A stretch of DNA of 64,000 nt from an uncultured Bacteroidota bacterium (GCA_903905065.1 CAIVEW010000101.1:1-64000); one strand, 5' to 3'; counted from the first letter of the stretch, positions 18,569 through 27,794 are shown. Program-made: numbers and translations. Notes: a model not told the origin generated them from the letters alone.

Positions 18569-19999
18569 ATGAAAAAAATACGCACCATTCCGTCTGTTAT
18601 TGCTTTCGCGGTTCTCCTTGTTAGTAACACTACATTCGGACAATCTAAGATCAAGGCATATTTTAACCAGCCCGTAAACACAGGTCTCGCGACTTTCGGT
18701 ATCGACGCTGCATATCTTCCATCCGCTACATTGGCAGATACGATCGCCGCCTATATCGGCCGTGCAAAATATACAGTAGACATTGCGCAGTATGATTATA
18801 ACCAGGATAATTCTAAGGGGAACTATACCAGCATTGCTGCTGCAGTTGATACCGCCTACGCTCATGGTGTAACTGTGCGCTGGATATATGACGCCAGCGC
18901 TTCCAACCATGGTTTGTCTTTGCTTGACCCAGGTATTCATACCCTTGGGCGCCCAGTAAATAGCTCGGGTAATATCATGCACAATAAGTTCATTATTATA
19001 GATGCTAATTCCGGTAACCCTGAAGATGCCATACTCTCTACCGGGTCAGAAGACTGGAGCAGCGAGATGTTCTACAAAGATTTCAATAACAGGTTATTTA
19101 TCCAGGATTCGGCGCTTGCAAGTGCCTACACCCTAGAATTTAATATGATGTGGGGAAGCACGACGGCGGTACCTGATTCAAGCCTGGCGGAATTCGGCAC
19201 AGCAAAAACGCCCATCGGAATCAATACGTTCCATGTAGACGGCCACCTGGTAGAGCTATATTTCAGCCCTTCGGATAACCCTGATTCGCACATTGCCAGT
19301 ACGATCCTGACCGCGAACAAGGATCTGTATGTTGGCGTATATGATATTACCAGGACCGGTGATGCCACCGATATTGTAAATATGTCGCGCAGCGGGGTCT
19401 ATACGCTAGCTGTTGTGGATCCCTATACGCCTACTTCATCTCCATCGGTAAACAGTATTTTAAGCACCGGGCTCGGCAGCAATTACGTTGTTTATAACGG
19501 CTATTATCTATACCACAATAAGATGATGATCGTTGATCCATCGGATACGTGTTCAGATCCGATGGTATTGACAGGTTCCGAGAACTGGACCAGCGCCGGG
19601 ACAAACTACAATGATGAGAATATCGTCATTATTCATAGCGATACTTTGGCCAATCTTTATTACCAGTACTTCATCAGCAATTTTACCACATTTAGTGGCG
19701 GCTCCTTTACTCCATCAAATGGCATCTGCGGGGGAAGTATGGCAACGACGGCTGTTCAGTCGGTTAATAGCAACCAAGATGATATTCTTATGTTCCCGAA
19801 CCCTGCAACAACTGAATTGACTATCTCAACCCATGGCCTTGTGAAAACAGTAGCCATTAACGACCTGGTAGGCAGAACGGTCTATACCGGCAACGATATA
19901 AATTCACAAAGTGTGTTTGTTGATGTATCGCGTTTGTCTGCAGGCGTTTACATGGTGAAGATAAACGGGAGTACGGTAAGAAAGTTTATCAAAGAATAG
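18569..19999 (+). CDS. Secreted phospholipase D-like protein with T9SS type A sorting domain
   Basis: A 476-aa exported protein. Signal peptide at residues 1-24. Two HKD active-site motifs are intact: His138-Lys140-Asp145 (MHNKFIIID, followed by STGSEDWSSE) and His316-Lys318-Asp323 (YHNKMMIVD, followed by LTGSENWTSAG). Two HKD motifs in one chain make a complete PLD-superfamily active site, so a phosphodiesterase (phospholipase or nuclease) acting outside the cell is expected. The last 75 residues (MFPNPATTEL ... VRKFIKE) are a T9SS sorting domain, implying export across the outer membrane. The substrate cannot be told from sequence. Confidence 0.88.
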   Translation: MKKIRTIPSVIAFAVLLVSNTTFGQSKIKAYFNQPVNTGLATFGIDAAYLPSATLADTIAAYIGRAKYTVDIAQYDYNQDNSKGNYTSIAAAVDTAYAHGVTVRWIYDASASNHGLSLLDPGIHTLGRPVNSSGNIMHNKFIIIDANSGNPEDAILSTGSEDWSSEMFYKDFNNRLFIQDSALASAYTLEFNMMWGSTTAVPDSSLAEFGTAKTPIGINTFHVDGHLVELYFSPSDNPDSHIASTILTANKDLYVGVYDITRTGDATDIVNMSRSGVYTLAVVDPYTPTSSPSVNSILSTGLGSNYVVYNGYYLYHNKMMIVDPSDTCSDPMVLTGSENWTSAGTNYNDENIVIIHSDTLANLYYQYFISNFTTFSGGSFTPSNGICGGSMATTAVQSVNSNQDDILMFPNPATTELTISTHGLVKTVAINDLVGRTVYTGNDINSQSVFVDVSRLSAGVYMVKINGSTVRKFIKE

Positions 20000-20012
20000 C
20001 CTGATCAATAAG

Positions 20013-20477
20013 TCAATTTCCTTTCTCAACAAATATCTGGGTATAATATAGCTGTCCGTCGGCGCCCTTCACTATACCTATGCCGGTGAAGCTGTATTTG
20101 CCTTCGATATTCTTTTTGTGGCCGGGGCTATGCAGCCACATATCTACAGCGCGCTCTGCGGTCTCCGCCCCAAGGGCTACATTCTCTGCCCAGCCGGTGG
20201 CGCCGCCCAGTTGCTGGCTGATGTTCTTCATTCTTTCGTCAAAACCATCATGGCCAAAGGGTATTTTTTGGGTGGCCATATTACGGCTATGCTGCTCCGC
20301 GGCTTTCTCTATCGCCTCATTCATTTTCAGCGGCTTCAGCCCCATACCCGCGCGGTGCTTGTTGACAAGTGTCAGTATGCCGGTCTTAATGGAAGTGTAG
20401 TTTGTTGATGTGCTCTGTGCGGCGCAGCTAACGACTGTGAAAAATAAGCTGGCGGTCAGTAATGTTTTTACGATCAT
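20013..20477 (-). CDS. Secreted CAP-domain (SCP/PR-1 like) protein
   Basis: A 154-aa exported protein with a signal peptide (residues 1-20) followed directly by a compact CAP domain. The diagnostic stretches are LVNKHRAGMGLKPL, AEQHSRNMA, the His/Glu cavity residues around FGHDGFDERM and GWAENVA, and the MWLHSPGHKKNI signature. Bacterial CAP proteins are extracytoplasmic and of mostly unknown activity. Its stop is close to the convergent PLD-like gene; the next gene upstream on the same strand ends 13 bp before its start, so the two are probably cotranscribed. Confidence 0.85.
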   Translation of the reverse strand: MIVKTLLTASLFFTVVSCAAQSTSTNYTSIKTGILTLVNKHRAGMGLKPLKMNEAIEKAAEQHSRNMATQKIPFGHDGFDERMKNISQQLGGATGWAENVALGAETAERAVDMWLHSPGHKKNIEGKYSFTGIGIVKGADGQLYYTQIFVEKGN

Positions 20478-20489
20478 AATAATGGCGGA

Positions 20490-21230
20490 CTAATTCTTGC
20501 GTTCTTTTTTAGGATTGATGGCATTGAGCAACTCTTCCAGCTCAAAACTAAGGCCGAAATTTATGAGTGTATTGTAATATTGCCAGGGCACATTCGATAT
20601 GGGATTTGCGATCACGTATTGCGTTTGTACTTTGATGAATTTGTAACCGCCGCGAAAGGTGATGGCCGGTTCTGCGAAAAGATAATCGGTATTGTCTATC
20701 CTCCTGTTGCCATAAACGAGATTGTGCTGCTGCAGGTAGGTGATGTCATGTCCGTTTGTGTTCAGGTCATAATATCTGATGGCTGAGCAGCGGTAGTTTA
20801 GCGACATCTCGAACCAGGGGGTGCGTATGCCTGCCCCAGGCTGGACAAAAGCACGAATGAAACTCATGTTTACATCGCTTTTCATGGTGCCGCCGCCTGC
20901 GCCGGCATAAACATCATAGATAAGTTTTACTTTTTTCCCGTTTGCATAATAATATCCCGCACCCAATTCGGCCAGGTGCGCTTTTGCATCTACATTGCCG
21001 GAAGAAACATCAGCATCTGATGCTTGGTAAGAAAACGTACTGAAGTTGCCAATAATGCCTAAATGGTTGATGGGGGAGTAAGCGGCTTGCACATCGGTAA
21101 AGGCCCCGTCGGGTGTGGCGCAGGCGGCGAGATGGACCTGTTTCGCTCCGGTAAAAAGCGGGGCATTCACTCCATTGGGTTTATAATAATACCTGTTGCA
21201 ACTGCAGAGCCCGCAGGCAAGTAGAAGCAA
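20490..21230 (-). CDS. Predicted outer-membrane-associated lipoprotein
   Basis: A 246-aa protein I do not recognise. It begins LLLACGLCSCNRYYYKPNG, a lipoprotein-type signal. The body has alternating aromatic and polar residues with repeated strand-like segments, as in small beta-barrels (VKLIYDVYAGAG, AITFRGGYKFIKVQTQYV). There is no ATG. TTG at 21230 is the only usual start, although the codons just upstream (IKSAGYI) would give a better basic n-region, so the start is uncertain. An inverted repeat at 21245-21272 lies in its promoter region. Confidence 0.6.
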   Translation of the reverse strand: MLLLACGLCSCNRYYYKPNGVNAPLFTGAKQVHLAACATPDGAFTDVQAAYSPINHLGIIGNFSTFSYQASDADVSSGNVDAKAHLAELGAGYYYANGKKVKLIYDVYAGAGGGTMKSDVNMSFIRAFVQPGAGIRTPWFEMSLNYRCSAIRYYDLNTNGHDITYLQQHNLVYGNRRIDNTDYLFAEPAITFRGGYKFIKVQTQYVIANPISNVPWQYYNTLINFGLSFELEELLNAINPKKERKN

Positions 21231-21244
21231 TATGTACCCGGCAC

Positions 21245-21272
21245 TTTTGATAACAAAATGGTTTTATCAAAA
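21245..21272. promoter_or_regulatory. Inverted repeat upstream of the lipoprotein gene
   Basis: TTTTGATAA and TTATCAAAA form perfect 9-bp arms around a 10-bp spacer. The element lies between the stop of the saccharopine dehydrogenase-like gene and the start of the lipoprotein gene, both on the minus strand. Operator or weak terminator; sequence alone does not decide. Confidence 0.35.
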
Positions 21273-21290
21273 ATAAGAAAAATACAGCTA

Positions 21291-22493
21291 TCAGCTATAC
21301 GCATAATCGCTCAGGTACTCATATTTCTTCGTCAGCCGCCCGTTCTCGCATATTGTGGCCCTGTTCAGTATGTCGCTATGCTCTTTCAGCAATTCAGGCA
21401 GTATATGTTTTTCAAAGTGTATGCCAAAGTATCGTGAAGCGTCGCGCGGCAGTTCATTGGGCAGGTTATCTACAGCCATCACATCTACCGTGTCCTTTGT
21501 ATTCTGAAAAGGGGTAGTACGCGCAACAGTGTCCCTGTCTACACCGTATACAGGATCTGCGATAGTAGTAGAGCCAAGGTTGATAGGCACTGAGCCATCA
21601 ATGTCGCAGGTAATATCTGAGATCACGCTAATGCGCCAGTCATTTCTTTTGATCTCTTCTTTTTCAAACAGCCTTGCTATCCTTTGTTCCCAATATATGC
21701 CGTTCATCAGTATATCCGCCTGGTTTACATAGGAAGTAAACAGGCATTTGTAAGCCTCGGGGTGTGCGTGAAAATCATCGCGGAAAAATAGGTCATTGTC
21801 TTTGCGCGCATATAGATTTGCCCCCTTGAGGTGCGTGAACACCGGGTAGTCATATTCGTGCGTCAGGAAGTCATTTGGCTCTACCGCTTCAATGTCCAGT
21901 TGTGTAAGCACTTCCAGCACCCCAGCGGCCACCTTGCCTGATCCGGTCATCACTATTTTTATGTTCGGCAACTTTACGTGTTCATATGCCGCCATTAGTT
22001 CTTTAAAGCCTTTTACGTTATGAGCGGCAGGCAAATCATACAAACCAAATTTCTTGCCATAGGTGAAAAGGCCGTTATGTGCCCCCACGATACCTGCGTA
22101 CAGGCCGAAGCCCAGTATGCGCTGCTCGTCCCGGTGTGTGAGGCACTCATAGTCTATCATACGGATGCGCTTTTCTATAAGTGCATGCATGAGGCCCTGG
22201 TTATATGGCTGTTTCTTCTTGGTGTGAGAGAAGAAAAAGTAGGTTTTATCCGGTATTATGTTGGCTACAGGCACTTCCTTTACACCCAGCAGTACGTCGC
22301 AGTCGCTGAGATCATCGTTCAGCTCAATGCCTTCCACCTGGTATTCGGCATCGGTATAACAACGAATGGGTGATGGCTGTACCACTATTTTTATACCCGG
22401 ATAGTTAGACTGAATATAAGTACATTGGCGTGGTATCAGCGGCACACGATCGTCCTGCAGTTTTTTCATTTCCCGTATCAGCCCTATGCGCAT
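21291..22493 (-). CDS. Saccharopine dehydrogenase-like NAD-dependent oxidoreductase
   Basis: A 400-aa cytoplasmic enzyme of the alanine dehydrogenase/pyridine nucleotide transhydrogenase fold. The N-terminal segment MRIGLIREMKKLQDDRVPLIP is the family start, with the basic substrate pocket. A nucleotide-binding Rossmann motif follows at KIVMTGSGKVAAGVLEVL. DITCDIDGSVPINLGSTT is typical of lysine-forming saccharopine dehydrogenases and related proteins. Lysine pathway assignment is uncertain because no other lysine genes are near. It diverges from hscB with a short intergenic gap. Confidence 0.7.
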   Translation of the reverse strand: MRIGLIREMKKLQDDRVPLIPRQCTYIQSNYPGIKIVVQPSPIRCYTDAEYQVEGIELNDDLSDCDVLLGVKEVPVANIIPDKTYFFFSHTKKKQPYNQGLMHALIEKRIRMIDYECLTHRDEQRILGFGLYAGIVGAHNGLFTYGKKFGLYDLPAAHNVKGFKELMAAYEHVKLPNIKIVMTGSGKVAAGVLEVLTQLDIEAVEPNDFLTHEYDYPVFTHLKGANLYARKDNDLFFRDDFHAHPEAYKCLFTSYVNQADILMNGIYWEQRIARLFEKEEIKRNDWRISVISDITCDIDGSVPINLGSTTIADPVYGVDRDTVARTTPFQNTKDTVDVMAVDNLPNELPRDASRYFGIHFEKHILPELLKEHSDILNRATICENGRLTKKYEYLSDYAYS

Positions 22494-22525
22494 GATCTTT
22501 AGTAATTTGCGGCAAATATAACACC

Positions 22526-23071
22526 ATGACAGACTATTTCACACTATACCACCTCCCTGTTAGCTTCCAGCCCGACCAGGCTGCAGTAAAAAGCGCCTTC
22601 TATGAGCTTAGCCGGCAGTACCACCCTGACCGCTTCGCCCAGGCCGGCGGCTCAGAACTTGCAGAAGCACTGCGCATGGCTGCCCTGAACAACGAGGCCT
22701 ACAAAACCCTCAAAAACAGTGACGCGACGATGGCCTACATACTGAAGCAAAACCACCTGCTGGAAGATGAGGAAAAATATGCGCTGCCGCCCTCCTTCCT
22801 TATGGAAATGATGGACCTGAACGAGGCCATAAGTGACTACGAGACCAACCATGACAAAAACGACCCCAATGACGATGATGCAATGATGGGCGCTACAGAT
22901 ATGCTCAACGAACAAATGGAGCTATGGGAGGATGCAACCAAAGTATTGGTGCAACGGTTTGAACACGGAGATAAAAGCAAAGAACTATTGCAGCAGGTAA
23001 AAGACCAGTATTTCAGGAAAAAATACCTGTTGCGCATTAAGGAAAGAATTGATAGATTTGCAGCCCGGTAA
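22526..23071 (+). CDS. hscB: Fe-S cluster co-chaperone HscB
   Basis: A 181-aa protein with an N-terminal J domain containing the HPD motif (His33-Pro34-Asp35, in SRQYHPDRFA) and a C-terminal three-helix domain that binds the scaffold IscU (LEDEEKYALPPSFLMEMMDLNE). Length and order match HscB. It stimulates the Hsp70 HscA during transfer of Fe-S clusters from IscU. The start MTDYFTLYHLPVSFQPD is standard. It stands alone, with no isc genes in view. Confidence 0.9.
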   Translation: MTDYFTLYHLPVSFQPDQAAVKSAFYELSRQYHPDRFAQAGGSELAEALRMAALNNEAYKTLKNSDATMAYILKQNHLLEDEEKYALPPSFLMEMMDLNEAISDYETNHDKNDPNDDDAMMGATDMLNEQMELWEDATKVLVQRFEHGDKSKELLQQVKDQYFRKKYLLRIKERIDRFAAR

Positions 23072-23075
23072 AAAA

Positions 23076-23205
23076 AGTCGTAAGTCATAAGTCGTGAGTC
23101 GTAAGTGCTGCAAGCACCAAACCCTCATAACTATTTTTTACGATGGGCAATTTAGCAGTAAGGAATATTCGCGGGCTTATGACTGACGACTTATGACTTA
23201 CGACT
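23076..23205. repeat. Long imperfect inverted repeat (30-bp arms) between hscB and tRNA-Leu
   Basis: Arms 23076-23105 and 23176-23205 are complementary at 28 of 30 positions, with a 70-bp spacer. Each arm is itself made of AGTCGTAAGTC/ATAAGTCGT-like repeats. It fits a small palindromic intergenic element (REPIN or MITE-like). No coding sequence is inside. Confidence 0.7.
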
Positions 23206-23210
23206 AAAAC

Positions 23211-23294
23211 GCCTCGATGGCGGAATTGGTAGACGCGCTAGACTCAAAATCTGGTTATCGCAAGGTAGTGCAGGTTCGATTCCTGTTCGGGGCA
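23211..23294 (+). tRNA. tRNA-Leu (anticodon CAA)
   Basis: An 84-nt class II tRNA. The acceptor stem GCCTCGA pairs with TCGGGGC (one G-U). The D arm contains AATTGGTAGAC. The anticodon stem CTAGA/TCTGG closes the loop CTCAAAA, giving anticodon CAA for UUG codons. The variable arm stem TATC/GGTA and the T arm GCAGGTTCGATTCCTGT are normal. The discriminator is A and CCA is not encoded. A terminator follows at 23306. Confidence 0.95.
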
Positions 23295-23305
23295 CATTGA
23301 AAATC

Positions 23306-23338
23306 AAGCAGTTATACATTAGTATAACTGCTTTTTTG
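23306..23338 (+). terminator. Terminator of tRNA-Leu
   Basis: A perfect 12-bp stem (23306-23317 with 23322-23333), loop ATTA, then a run of T. Confidence 0.85.
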
Positions 23339-23551
23339 TTTTAGTCAAAAACGTCTTGCACTAAATTTTGCACTATACTCTGCTGAAAATAGCCACCAAA
23401 GCAGTTCTTAACGATTCTATTCAGAAAGAAAGTTTACGGTTCGATATCGGCAACAGTTCTCACATTATAACTTCGTCACTAAATTTAATGATTTTGATCA
23501 ATGTCGGACCGTGATTTATAGTTTAACTTGTGTTGATAATCAAAAATACCA

Positions 23552-24268
23552 TTGATACAGGCCAACAATAAGATCGTTGCAAAACTCATAGGCGCGGGTA
23601 AAGAGTACAAAGCAGGCGATACAGTGATAACGGCACTCCAGGCCAGCTCGGCTGATCTGCGGTCCGGTGAACTTACGCTCATAATTGGACCGTCTGGCTC
23701 CGGAAAAACAACGCTTTTATCTCTTTTAGGCTGCGTCATCTATCCCAGTTTTGGCGAGGTCTGGATTGATAATATTAAGGTGAACGATCTGAATGAAAAA
23801 AGTCTGGCGCAAATCAGGTTGAAAAAAATAGGTTTTGTATTCCAGAAGTTCAACCTGATCGCTCCGTTAACCGCCCTCGAAAATGTAATGATGCCTCTCA
23901 TTTTGCAGGGTATCTCGGATAAGGAAGCTAAAGTAAAGGCTACCGCTGCATTGGACAAAGTAGGCATGGGCGACCGCATGAAAAACCTGAGCAACGACCT
24001 TAGCGGTGGCCAGCAACAGCGTGTGGCAATCGCAAGGGCGTTGGTAACAGACCCCGAAATGATGCTCTGTGACGAGCCCACTGCATCGCTGGATATTAAG
24101 AGTGTTGGCATTGTGATGAAAGAGCTGAAACTGCTGGCCACACAGGGAAAGGCCGTGGCTGTGGTAACCCACGACACCAGGCTCACACCATTTGCCGACC
24201 GCATCATTTACGTAACAGATGGCCATATATCCGATCAACCGATTGAAGAAGAAATACCTCAAAAATAA
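23552..24268 (+). CDS. ABC exporter ATPase (DevA/MacB-LolD type)
   Basis: A 238-aa ATPase with Walker A GPSGSGKT (residues 46-53), Q-loop FVFQKFNL, signature LSGGQQQR and Walker B MMLCDEPTASLD, the MacB/LolD/DevA subclass. It is first of four genes (ATPase, membrane-fusion protein, permease, TolC) forming a tripartite efflux or secretion system that spans the envelope. No ATG is available: an in-frame stop lies 15 bp upstream and TTG at 23552 is the only usual start. Loss of the original start by an upstream junction is possible, because the gene is the first after the tRNA-Leu. Confidence 0.88.
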   Translation: MIQANNKIVAKLIGAGKEYKAGDTVITALQASSADLRSGELTLIIGPSGSGKTTLLSLLGCVIYPSFGEVWIDNIKVNDLNEKSLAQIRLKKIGFVFQKFNLIAPLTALENVMMPLILQGISDKEAKVKATAALDKVGMGDRMKNLSNDLSGGQQQRVAIARALVTDPEMMLCDEPTASLDIKSVGIVMKELKLLATQGKAVAVVTHDTRLTPFADRIIYVTDGHISDQPIEEEIPQK

Positions 24269-24274
24269 ACTTCC

Positions 24275-25231
24275 ATGAAGAAACAATTTGTTTGGTTATC
24301 ACTGCTGCTGTACATGCTGAGTTCGTGCAGCAATAATGAGGCCAAAGACAAGACCGCCGCTGATAAACTGAAGGCTGCGAGCACCGTGACCCAGGTAGTG
24401 GGCATAGGCAAAATAGAACCGGAAAGCGACATTATCCAGTTATCATCCGCGGTAAGCGGCATCGTTCAGAAACTTCTGAAAAAGGAAAATGATTCGGTAG
24501 CGGCCGGATCGGCAATACTGGAATTAGACCACCAAGTGGAAGATGCAAAAGTGCGCCAGCTCAGCAGCCAGGTAAATACCCAGGCGGACCAGATAAAGGC
24601 GGACGAAGCGAGCATAGAGGAGTTTGCAGCGAAGTATAGCAATGCAGTGTCTGAAGTGCAAAGGTTGCAGCAACTACTCGCCAGGGGTGCAGAAACACAG
24701 CAGGCAGTAGATGATGCCAATACCAATCTAAGATCCTTTCAATCGAATATGAAACGCCTGCAGGCAGATGTTGCGGTGTCAAAAAGCAAATTGTCGGAAG
24801 CAAAGGCTGGCCTGCAACTGGCAGAAGCAGAGCTTGACCAGAAAATAATCAAATCGCCTGTTGCCGGAAAAATACTGGAAATAAGCACCCTCATAGGCGG
24901 CGCTATCGATACCCGCCAGTCGTTCGTGCAGATCAGCCCAGTCAGCAAAACAATTGCTGTTTGTGAGATCGACGAACTGTATGCGGATAAAGTTGCCGTT
25001 GGGCAGCGGGGCTGGGTGCGCAATGTGGGCTCGTCGGATACGCTTTCTGCCGGCACTGTTTACTTCGCTTCCTCCTTTCTTAAAAAGAAATCGCTGTTCA
25101 CAGACCAGTCGGGGGAGAAAGAAGACAGGCGCGTAAGAACAGTAAAGATAATGCTGGACAACCCGGACAGATTGCTGTTGAATGCCCGCGTGGAATGTGT
25201 GATAGATATTTCAACCGGACCTAAAAAATGA
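24275..25231 (+). CDS. Membrane-fusion (HlyD/DevB-like) lipoprotein of the ABC exporter
   Basis: A 318-aa periplasmic adaptor. Signal peptide ends in MLSSCSN, so the protein is probably lipid-anchored at that Cys. A barrel-sandwich half (VSGIVQKLLKKENDSVAAGSAI) is followed by a long alpha-helical hairpin (about residues 85-195) and the second half-motif (IIKSPVAGKILEISTLIGGAI). This is the classical adaptor that links an inner-membrane transporter to TolC. It follows the ATPase gene by 6 bp and precedes the permease gene by 4 bp. Confidence 0.85.
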   Translation: MKKQFVWLSLLLYMLSSCSNNEAKDKTAADKLKAASTVTQVVGIGKIEPESDIIQLSSAVSGIVQKLLKKENDSVAAGSAILELDHQVEDAKVRQLSSQVNTQADQIKADEASIEEFAAKYSNAVSEVQRLQQLLARGAETQQAVDDANTNLRSFQSNMKRLQADVAVSKSKLSEAKAGLQLAEAELDQKIIKSPVAGKILEISTLIGGAIDTRQSFVQISPVSKTIAVCEIDELYADKVAVGQRGWVRNVGSSDTLSAGTVYFASSFLKKKSLFTDQSGEKEDRRVRTVKIMLDNPDRLLLNARVECVIDISTGPKK

Positions 25232-25235
25232 AACA

Positions 25236-26363
25236 ATGTTAAAGATCGCGTGGAAATTCATACGGTTCGACAAAGCCAAGAGCATTGGTGTTGTGGTGGG
25301 TATTCTCATCAGCACCTTCCTTATTGGGCAGCAGTTGGGTGTATTTTTCTTTCTCTCAGGGCTCATGGGCGCACTGGCTACCGATGTGCGGGCGGATATA
25401 TGGGTGGTAGACAGTAAGACGGATGACGTAAACCAACTGGGCAGGCTCGACATAAGAAATCTCCGCGCGGTGCAGGGTATCAATGGCGTGAAAGAAGCTT
25501 TCCCGCTCATCATCAGCGGCGCATCCTGCAACTATAAAAACGGAAGTAGCGGAGCTATTACTTTGATAGGTGTGGATGCCAGCCAGGTAAATGCCGTTAT
25601 CAGTCCGGGCAAAATAGCAGCCGGTAAAACTATTGATCTGCAGTTGGATGGGGCTGTGAGCGCAGAGTTTTTTGAAAAGAAAAACCTTGGTGGCAATATT
25701 GACCTGGGCACAGCCTTTGAGATCAACGGCAAACGCGCATTTTTCGCACTGCAGACAAAGGGTTTCCGTGGCTTTGGCAGCAGCTTTTGCGTCACTACCA
25801 TAGAACGGGCAAGGTTTTTCTCTAACCAGTCGGTAAATACCATAAGTGCAGTATTGGTGAACCTGCAACCGGGTGTTAATGCCACTGATGTTGTTGCCAA
25901 TATTAATAACAGCATAAAGGGCGTGCACGCATGGCCGGCCAAAGAGTTGGCGGCTTCTTCAGTGAAGAAGATATTGTCCAGCAGCGGCATAGCATTGAGC
26001 ACTGGTACACTGATAATTTTTGCTTTGATCGCCGGTTTCTTCATCATCGGGCTAACCATGTATTCCTCTGCGCTGGACCGGTTGAAAGATTATGGTACGC
26101 TGAAAGCCATTGGCGCCGGGAATGGCTACATCAGCCGCCTCATCCTTACCCAGGCCCTTTTATTTTCTATTGTTGGTTTTCTCATCGGGCTATCTCTGCT
26201 GGAGGGTTTCCGTGCAGGGGTGGCCAATTCCGGTCTTATCTTTTCTTTCTCACCGCTGGTGCTGCTCGGGATGTTCGGCACCATCGCATTGATCTCCCTC
26301 AGCGGAGCGTCTTTTGCGTTGAGCAGAATAAGAAGTGTAGAGCCTGCGGCTGTTTTCAGATGA
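25236..26363 (+). CDS. ABC exporter permease (DevC/FtsX-MacB type)
   Basis: A 375-aa permease with the four-helix MacB/FtsX topology: one helix near residues 17-38, a large periplasmic domain (about 45-245), then three helices (about 252-275, 300-325, 340-360). The C-terminal FtsX-like motif LKDYGTLKAIGAGNGYISRLI is clear. Resemblance to DevC, which works with DevA/DevB and a TolC protein, is strong. Such MacB-class pumps push periplasmic substrates out rather than transporting through the inner membrane. Confidence 0.85.
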   Translation: MLKIAWKFIRFDKAKSIGVVVGILISTFLIGQQLGVFFFLSGLMGALATDVRADIWVVDSKTDDVNQLGRLDIRNLRAVQGINGVKEAFPLIISGASCNYKNGSSGAITLIGVDASQVNAVISPGKIAAGKTIDLQLDGAVSAEFFEKKNLGGNIDLGTAFEINGKRAFFALQTKGFRGFGSSFCVTTIERARFFSNQSVNTISAVLVNLQPGVNATDVVANINNSIKGVHAWPAKELAASSVKKILSSSGIALSTGTLIIFALIAGFFIIGLTMYSSALDRLKDYGTLKAIGAGNGYISRLILTQALLFSIVGFLIGLSLLEGFRAGVANSGLIFSFSPLVLLGMFGTIALISLSGASFALSRIRSVEPAAVFR

Positions 26364-26380
26364 CCGTTTAAAATGCTTTT

Positions 26381-27766
26381 ATGAATCGTTTACTTTCTTT
26401 TAAAAATGGGTTGCTCTTAAATTTTCGCTGGTGTATTGCGCTTTTACTGGTGCTGGTCCTTACGGTGCCCGCCGTGGCCCAGAGAGCTTTGACTTTGTCG
26501 CAAGCCATAAACAATGCATTTCAGAACCGGAAGAATATTCAGGCCGGAAGATCAGACCAGGTGATTAGAAAACTGCAGACCGATGCCCTATATCGCAAAT
26601 ACTGGCCGCAGGTGAGTGCAGAATATACGTATCAGTACAACCCCATTTTGCAAACTTCTATTTTGCCTATTGGAGTATTCAATCCTTCTTATCCTCCCGG
26701 CGCTACAGAAGCTATACAGGTTGGCACAAAATGGTCGCAAGCAGCCGGACTGACTCTCAACCAGCCATTGATAGATTTATCAGTCAACCGGCAGATCAAT
26801 GAGGCGAAACTGCAGGAGCGCATTGTTGCAGCCGCTCAGGCCCAGACCGAATATGATCTCGCCTATACTGTGGCACAGGCGTATATTGACATTAATGTAC
26901 AAGAGACAAAGGTTAGGTCGGCTATTGCGGATACTAGCAGAACATGGGTGAGCTATCAGCTGTTGCAAGATAAGTTTGACCAGAAGCGCTTGCTGAGGTC
27001 TGAGCTAAACAAGGGTAAGATCAATCATAATAATGCCTTGCAACAATACCAAAAGGCTGTATCCCAATTGATAGAAGACAAAGTGTACCTGTTGTTCTTG
27101 ATTGGCCGTAAAGACATTGACAACGCAGATATTGTCCTCGATACCAGCTTCATGGCAACACCGCTTCTCGCTGTTGCCACCCATCAGGCAACGGCTACCT
27201 CCATACCCGAGTTGCAGCAACTGGAGCTGAATAGCGAAGTGTCCGCAAAGCAAATAAGGACCGAGCGGGCAAAATACCTGCCAACGCTTAGCCTCAAGGG
27301 TTACCTGGGTGCAAATCAATACACGAATAACCTGGATCCCACCGCACCCAATTCATGGTTTGGCCTTAGCTATGTGGGTATCGATCTTAAGTATCCACTG
27401 CTGTTTGGAGAAGATAAAAAGAAGAAGATACAACAGCTCCAATTGCAAGCCAGCCAATACGAGCAGCAAAAGGAAGACAAAGCTGCTCAATATGATAAGG
27501 ACGCAATTACGGCAAAAATCAGGATGGAACGTATCTTAGCTGAGTTAAGATTACAGGAGGAAAATATTTTGCTAAGCAAACAGTCTGTTACTATTTTCCA
27601 GGACCGTGTTTCTGAAGGACAGGAATCAGCATCCAGCCTGAATTTGGAAGAAGCCGACCTGCAAAAACTTGAAGCCGATTACCAAGGCAACAGGAAACAA
27701 TACTGGCTGTACTATCTGGATTTTCTTAGGGCAACGGGTAAATTGAATCTGTTGTGGGCGCAATAG
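26381..27766 (+). CDS. TolC family outer-membrane efflux protein
   Basis: A 461-aa exported protein. Signal peptide MNRLLSFKNG...VPAVAQ. Two internally repeated halves carry the TolC helices (ALTLSQAINNAFQNRKNIQAGRS; YDLAYTVAQAYIDINVQETK; later NILLSKQSVTIFQDRVSEGQES) and outer-membrane strands. It is the last gene of the exporter cassette, 17 bp after the permease. Together the four genes are sufficient for a tripartite exporter; substrate unknown. Confidence 0.88.
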   Translation: MNRLLSFKNGLLLNFRWCIALLLVLVLTVPAVAQRALTLSQAINNAFQNRKNIQAGRSDQVIRKLQTDALYRKYWPQVSAEYTYQYNPILQTSILPIGVFNPSYPPGATEAIQVGTKWSQAAGLTLNQPLIDLSVNRQINEAKLQERIVAAAQAQTEYDLAYTVAQAYIDINVQETKVRSAIADTSRTWVSYQLLQDKFDQKRLLRSELNKGKINHNNALQQYQKAVSQLIEDKVYLLFLIGRKDIDNADIVLDTSFMATPLLAVATHQATATSIPELQQLELNSEVSAKQIRTERAKYLPTLSLKGYLGANQYTNNLDPTAPNSWFGLSYVGIDLKYPLLFGEDKKKKIQQLQLQASQYEQQKEDKAAQYDKDAITAKIRMERILAELRLQEENILLSKQSVTIFQDRVSEGQESASSLNLEEADLQKLEADYQGNRKQYWLYYLDFLRATGKLNLLWAQ

Positions 27767-27794
27767 CTATTCAGGTCGGGATGCCCAATTTCCC

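Noticed and set aside
23339-23551. An integrase or its remnant between tRNA-Leu and the exporter genes
   Set aside because: Only a direct octamer repeat TTGCACTA (23356-23363 and 23368-23375) is visible; no coding sequence was found.
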